DNA from: an uncultured Prevotella sp.
GTDB taxonomy: Bacteria; Bacteroidota; Bacteroidia; Bacteroidales; Bacteroidaceae
Direction: 5' to 3'
Assembly (NCBI GenBank): GCA_905236875.1
Contig: CAJOQT010000108.1
Coordinates: 1 to 64,000 of the forward strand
Length of the DNA stretch: 64,000 bases
A program made the translations under genes and the position numbers. Each line of letters begins with the position of its first letter. Within the stretch, counting starts at the first letter, position 1. Shown here in pieces: positions 60,578 to 64,000 of the stretch. The notes under the pieces were generated by a model. It had not been told where the DNA came from. It saw only the letters and a program-made list of their open reading frames with translations, and did not search any database.

Positions 60578-62485
60578 ATGAAAAAGTATATTTTATCATC
60601 GTTAGCTGTTTTGTCAGCAGCAGCTTTGTTCACCTCTTGTAACGACATGCTGGACACTGATCCTCGTGTTACAGAGTTAACTGCGGCTACTTTCCCTGGT
60701 AAGCCTGCAGATGTGGAGGCATTGAATGCAGCTACCTATAGTATCATGAATACGTTGGGTGGCGGAGATCAAAGTGGTGTATGTAATAATCCTTTCTACT
60801 GGTGGTGTATGATGTCTGACGACTGCTACGGAAGTGGTGGTTTGCAAGACAATGTGAATAAGTCACTGCATCATTTCACAACAGGTAGTGCTAACCAGTA
60901 TGAAGCAGATTTCATCCTTCTCTATGGTGGTATTTCTCGTGCCAACAACCAGATTGAGACCATCGATAACGTGATTTGGAAGGATTCTGAGAAGGCTCAG
61001 CGCGATCAGTTGCTCGGAGAGGGTTACTTTATGCGTGGTTTCTACACGCTGCTTCTCACCCAGTTATATGGTGATGTACCTCTGATCACCTCGACTACCA
61101 TTACAGAAGAGATGCAGCAGCAGGTAAGTGCTGAAGAGGTTATCTACCCGCAGATTCTGTCAGACTTTGTTTCTGCCAAGAACCTCATGAAGCCTGAAAG
61201 AGCCAATGGTTCCGGTCATGCAGATAAGTATGCTGCTGAGGCTTTCATTGCTCGTGCATATATGTTCTGGGCAGGCTTCTATAAGAAAGTTGGTGAGCTT
61301 GCAACCGGTTCTGCTCCTGCCATTGATCTTGTAGAACAGGAGGGTTGCCCTGGCGGTTCTCTTTCTCAGGCTGATGTGGTAGCAGGTTTGAAGGACATTG
61401 TTTCCAATGGTGGTTACAAGCTTTGCAAGGACTTCCGTTCACTTTGGCAGTATTCTAACAGTCTGCTGTGGGATGAGGCTCACGATGGTGTAGGCCATGC
61501 ATACGCCTTCATCGCAGACATGGATCGTAACGACTGCTTTGACATGCCTGGTATGGGTAATGGCAATACTGAGGAAATCTTCCAGATTCAGTTCTTGAAT
61601 GCCTCAAAGTGGGCCATCGGTGGTACCTATAACAACCCCCGTATGTATTCTAACTACCTGTCTTGCTTCTGGGGTCTTCGTAACGGTGCTACCAATGACA
61701 ATGGTAAGCGTGACAAGACTTATCCGTTCAACCAGGGTTGGGGCCAGGGTACTCCTTCATGCAACATCTGGGACGACTGGACAGATGCCGAGAGACAAGG
61801 TGGCTATACCGATATCCGCAAGCTCGGAACTCTGATTGACCTCGATAATGAGCTCGAAGCTTATGTTTACGAGAAGGACGACAACGAGGAGTCTGGTTAT
61901 GCATGTAAGAAGTATGCTGATGTAAACCTCGACGCTTGCGCTGCCGACAACGATTCTTGGTGGTCTCAGTGCCCGGGTTATAGCTCAAGCTCACTTGACA
62001 ACAAGCAGCAGGGTGACCACTTCGAGGACTTCTACCTGATGCGTTATGCAGATGTTCTGCTGATGCTGACTGAGCTTACTGGTGATGCTCAGTACATGAA
62101 TCAGGTTCAGCGTCGTGCTGGTGTTCCTGAAACTCCTTACTCTTTGAAGGCTGTTCAGAACGAGCGCCGTTGGGAGTTTGCAATGGAGGGTCTTCGTTTC
62201 AACGATATGCGTCGTTGGTCTGGTATTGATAGTGGCGAGAATAGCTACGCTGCAAAGGCCCTTGAGGCTCAAAGTGGTAAGCAGATTGTCTGCCTTGGTG
62301 ACAAAGCCAACAAGCGTTCTTTGCAACACATGACATGTTCTTGGAAGAAGCGTTACGCTGATACCAATGGTTTCTTGCCGAAGCCTCAGGCTCAGATCGT
62401 TCTGATGAATTTCTCAATGAAACAGAACCCAGGATGGGATGAAAACACTCCTGCATCTGAATGGACATATAAGGTAATCTATTAA
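60578..62485 (+). CDS. SusD/RagB-family nutrient-binding lipoprotein
   Basis: The 635-residue protein has a lipoprotein signal (lipobox LFTSC, about residues 18-22), a SusD N-terminal region with TPR-like helices (RGFYTLLLTQLYGDVPLIT, about 150-168 in part) and the typical C-terminal RRWEFAMEGLRFNDMRRW segment. It covers the SusC barrel as a lid and helps capture substrate. It begins 15 bases after the susC stop codon and is cotranscribed. Confidence 0.95.
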   Translation: MKKYILSSLAVLSAAALFTSCNDMLDTDPRVTELTAATFPGKPADVEALNAATYSIMNTLGGGDQSGVCNNPFYWWCMMSDDCYGSGGLQDNVNKSLHHFTTGSANQYEADFILLYGGISRANNQIETIDNVIWKDSEKAQRDQLLGEGYFMRGFYTLLLTQLYGDVPLITSTTITEEMQQQVSAEEVIYPQILSDFVSAKNLMKPERANGSGHADKYAAEAFIARAYMFWAGFYKKVGELATGSAPAIDLVEQEGCPGGSLSQADVVAGLKDIVSNGGYKLCKDFRSLWQYSNSLLWDEAHDGVGHAYAFIADMDRNDCFDMPGMGNGNTEEIFQIQFLNASKWAIGGTYNNPRMYSNYLSCFWGLRNGATNDNGKRDKTYPFNQGWGQGTPSCNIWDDWTDAERQGGYTDIRKLGTLIDLDNELEAYVYEKDDNEESGYACKKYADVNLDACAADNDSWWSQCPGYSSSSLDNKQQGDHFEDFYLMRYADVLLMLTELTGDAQYMNQVQRRAGVPETPYSLKAVQNERRWEFAMEGLRFNDMRRWSGIDSGENSYAAKALEAQSGKQIVCLGDKANKRSLQHMTCSWKKRYADTNGFLPKPQAQIVLMNFSMKQNPGWDENTPASEWTYKVIY

Positions 62486-62504
62486 TTTATAATATGTGAA
62501 CAAT

Positions 62505-63236
62505 ATGAAAAAGATAATATTTTTGCTTGTAGCAGCAGTATGTGGTTTCGCTGCCTGCGATCCTATTCATGAGGATATCAGCAATAGCGGTCACATCACT
62601 GCAGACGAACTGAGGGCTAAGACTTCTGTCACTGTTGACAAGGCAGGAGATGGTCAGAATGGTAATGTTATTACCTGTTCTACCTCAGCACCCGTCAATG
62701 CAATGTGGAATATCGGTGGAAAGGATTTCATCGGTAACTATGCATGGAAGAAGATGAAGCTCGGTGAGCATAAGGTTATTCTGTCAGCTCTTTGTCCTGA
62801 CGGTACCATGCTTAAGGATAGTTTCATGATTAACTGTCAGACAATCACCGATCCTCTCCAGAAGTTCTATATCTATGGTGATCCTGCAAAGCCAGAGGAG
62901 GCTCCATTCGTACCAGGTGCATGGGATGCAGCAGCTATGCGTTTCAGCTCTACTGAAGGTGCACACCTGCCCACTATTCCCGATGACGTTTACTTCGGTC
63001 TGAAGACTCTGATCTTCGATGTATCAGATGTTACTCCTGACTTTGATTTGAAGGTCATGAACGGTTGGTGGAGTAATACTTATTACGATCATGTAAAGTG
63101 GACTTCAGGTTTGAATGAACTTCAGATTACCGAGACATTGGCTAAAGAGTGCGCTAAGGGTGGTGAAGGCCGTGACCTCGACCTCATGCTCTACAGCGGC
63201 AGCATGACTCTCAACGCTGTTTACTATGAGGAATAA
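62505..63236 (+). CDS. Surface lipoprotein of a SusCD locus, unknown family
   Basis: The 243-residue protein starts at the ATG at 62505 (MKKIIFLLVAAVCGFAAC, a lipoprotein signal); the GTG at 62496 adds only three residues. The mature part has beta-rich segments and many aromatic residues (WDAAAMRF, GWWSNTYYDHVKW) that suggest a ligand-binding sandwich. It follows susD by 19 bases, in the place where SusE/F-like or surface glycan-binding proteins are found, so substrate binding is likely. I could not name a family. Confidence 0.8.
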   Translation: MKKIIFLLVAAVCGFAACDPIHEDISNSGHITADELRAKTSVTVDKAGDGQNGNVITCSTSAPVNAMWNIGGKDFIGNYAWKKMKLGEHKVILSALCPDGTMLKDSFMINCQTITDPLQKFYIYGDPAKPEEAPFVPGAWDAAAMRFSSTEGAHLPTIPDDVYFGLKTLIFDVSDVTPDFDLKVMNGWWSNTYYDHVKWTSGLNELQITETLAKECAKGGEGRDLDLMLYSGSMTLNAVYYEE

Positions 63237-63263
63237 TCATTCCTTGACAGTATAATTAATAAT

Positions 63264-63295
63264 AGGCTGACTCATTTGATTGAGTCAGCCTTTTA
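63264..63295 (+). terminator. Terminator of the susC-susD-lipoprotein unit
   Basis: GGCTGACTCA (63265-63274) and TGAGTCAGCC (63281-63290) form a perfect 10-bp stem with loop TTTGAT, followed by TTTTAT. Confidence 0.85.
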
Positions 63296-63307
63296 TAGCA
63301 TAATAAA

Positions 63308-64000
63308 ATGATCAAGAAAAGCAAAGTATCTGGTGCCATCCTCTATGGAAGCCTGTTGGTTTTCATATCGTTTGTAGTATATATATTATACATCAATTTA
63401 GAGGTTTTCTATACGGCACACGACCGTTCCGAATTCATCTTCGGAGCGCCTTTCTTCCATTCACTCATGTCGAAGCCCTTTGGCCTGATGCAGTATGTGG
63501 GAGCCTGGCTCACGCAGCTATGCTATAGGCCGTCTTTAGGTGCGAGTGTGATGATGGTTATATGGATTCTCATATTCTATGTGGGCGCCAAGGCTTTCCG
63601 TTTAGAGGGAAATGCTTCCGCATTGATGCTCTTGCCTATTGCCTGTCTGCTCACATCGGTTGTCGATCTGGGCTATTGGATTTATATCTCCACCATCAGA
63701 GGCTACTGGTTCTCGCAGTCGGTAGGCTATCTCGTCATGCTGCTGCTCTTGTGGGTAGCACGTTGCACCCCGCGTAAGTGGCATCTTGCATGGTATTTAT
63801 TGGGTGTTTGTGTTTATCCGGTGCTTGGATGGTTTGCTTTGCTTTTCGTTTTATGTCTTGCGCTAATCGAGAAACCTACTTGGCGCGAGTTATTGGGCAT
63901 ATTCCTGCTTTTCTTTACTGCCAGCATCTGGCATAGTCAGCTCTATTCAAATCTGAAGGCCGACGATGTCCTGATGGCGGGTTTTCCTCGTTTCGAGACT
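63308..64000 (+). CDS. Multi-spanning membrane protein, 5' part (DUF6057-like)
   Basis: From the ATG at 63308 an open frame runs 231 codons to the right edge. The protein begins MIKKSKVSGAILYG, with a first membrane helix at residues about 10-32, then a loop (EVFYTAHDRSEFIFGAPFF) and at least four more hydrophobic helices. The loop followed by a PFGLMQYVGAWLTQ segment resembles DUF6057 membrane proteins of Bacteroidota, whose function is unknown. It lies after the terminator of the Sus unit, so it probably has its own transcription, though no consensus promoter was found in the 70-bp gap. Confidence 0.7.
   Translation, partial: MIKKSKVSGAILYGSLLVFISFVVYILYINLEVFYTAHDRSEFIFGAPFFHSLMSKPFGLMQYVGAWLTQLCYRPSLGASVMMVIWILIFYVGAKAFRLEGNASALMLLPIACLLTSVVDLGYWIYISTIRGYWFSQSVGYLVMLLLLWVARCTPRKWHLAWYLLGVCVYPVLGWFALLFVLCLALIEKPTWRELLGIFLLFFTASIWHSQLYSNLKADDVLMAGFPRFET

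Overview
The window is chromosomal DNA from a member of the Bacteroidota, most likely Prevotella or a close relative. Evidence: promoters of the TTTG-N19-TAnnTTTG type in front of many genes, a SusC/SusD pair, LruC-domain lipoproteins, an S46 dipeptidyl-peptidase, Bacteroidota-restricted DUF families (DUF2851, DUF4292, DUF6057-like), and the Bacteroidota version of the division/cell-wall (dcw) cluster. The species call is inference. I saw no rRNA, tRNA, CRISPR array, intact insertion sequence or prophage.

Layout. 0-1.4 kb: the 5' end of a small protein gene, then a GHKL ATPase / STAS-like pair; both units have a near-identical 82-bp promoter cassette. 1.4-6.3 kb (minus): an aspartyl-protease/PDZ protein, a DPP7-type S46 peptidase and a polysaccharide flippase. 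6.5-12.8 kb: three surface lipoproteins with LruC-type domains. 12.9-16.1 kb (plus): a 5'-nucleotidase-like phosphoesterase, an exported nitroreductase and a CE2/SGNH esterase. 16.2-20.0 kb (minus): DUF2851, thioesterase, dprA, dus. 20.1-22.1 kb (plus): ruvB, coaD, ybeY. 22.1-31.0 kb (minus): S41 protease, topoisomerase IV subunit B, GNAT protein, PG1098-like methyltransferase, ACT protein, phenylacetate-CoA ligase, nitroreductase lipoprotein. 31.1-32.1 kb: an M20 deacylase. 32.1-36.8 kb (minus): dut, TPR lipoprotein-like exported protein, DUF4292 lipoprotein, EnvC-like protein. 36.8-37.7 kb: a gene-poor block full of inverted repeats. 37.7-39.1 kb: dGTPase. 39.1-40.9 kb (minus): two acyltransferases resembling the glycine-lipid synthesis pair. 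41.3-57.0 kb (plus): a 13-gene dcw cluster, mraZ to ftsZ. 57.3-64 kb (plus): SusC, SusD, a surface lipoprotein, and the start of a membrane protein.

How the genes work together. The dcw block makes peptidoglycan precursors (MurE, MraY, MurD, MurG, MurC) and builds the divisome (FtsL, FtsI, FtsW, FtsQ, FtsA, FtsZ); MraZ appears to control it through two TGGGG boxes in its own promoter. The dut-TPR-DUF4292-EnvC group and the acyltransferase pair add further envelope functions. ruvB, parE, dprA, dut and dgt handle DNA and nucleotides. The SusC/SusD/lipoprotein trio is a nutrient-uptake complex without a visible hydrolase or regulator.

The least explained content is not a gene. Short degenerate repeats (periods of roughly 6 to 16 bp) and a G-rich palindromic element recur at gene junctions across the whole window. 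In several places they run into reading frames and encode linkers, signal peptides or start regions. An iteron-like block at 37.1-37.6 kb may be the scar of an old mobile or replicative element.
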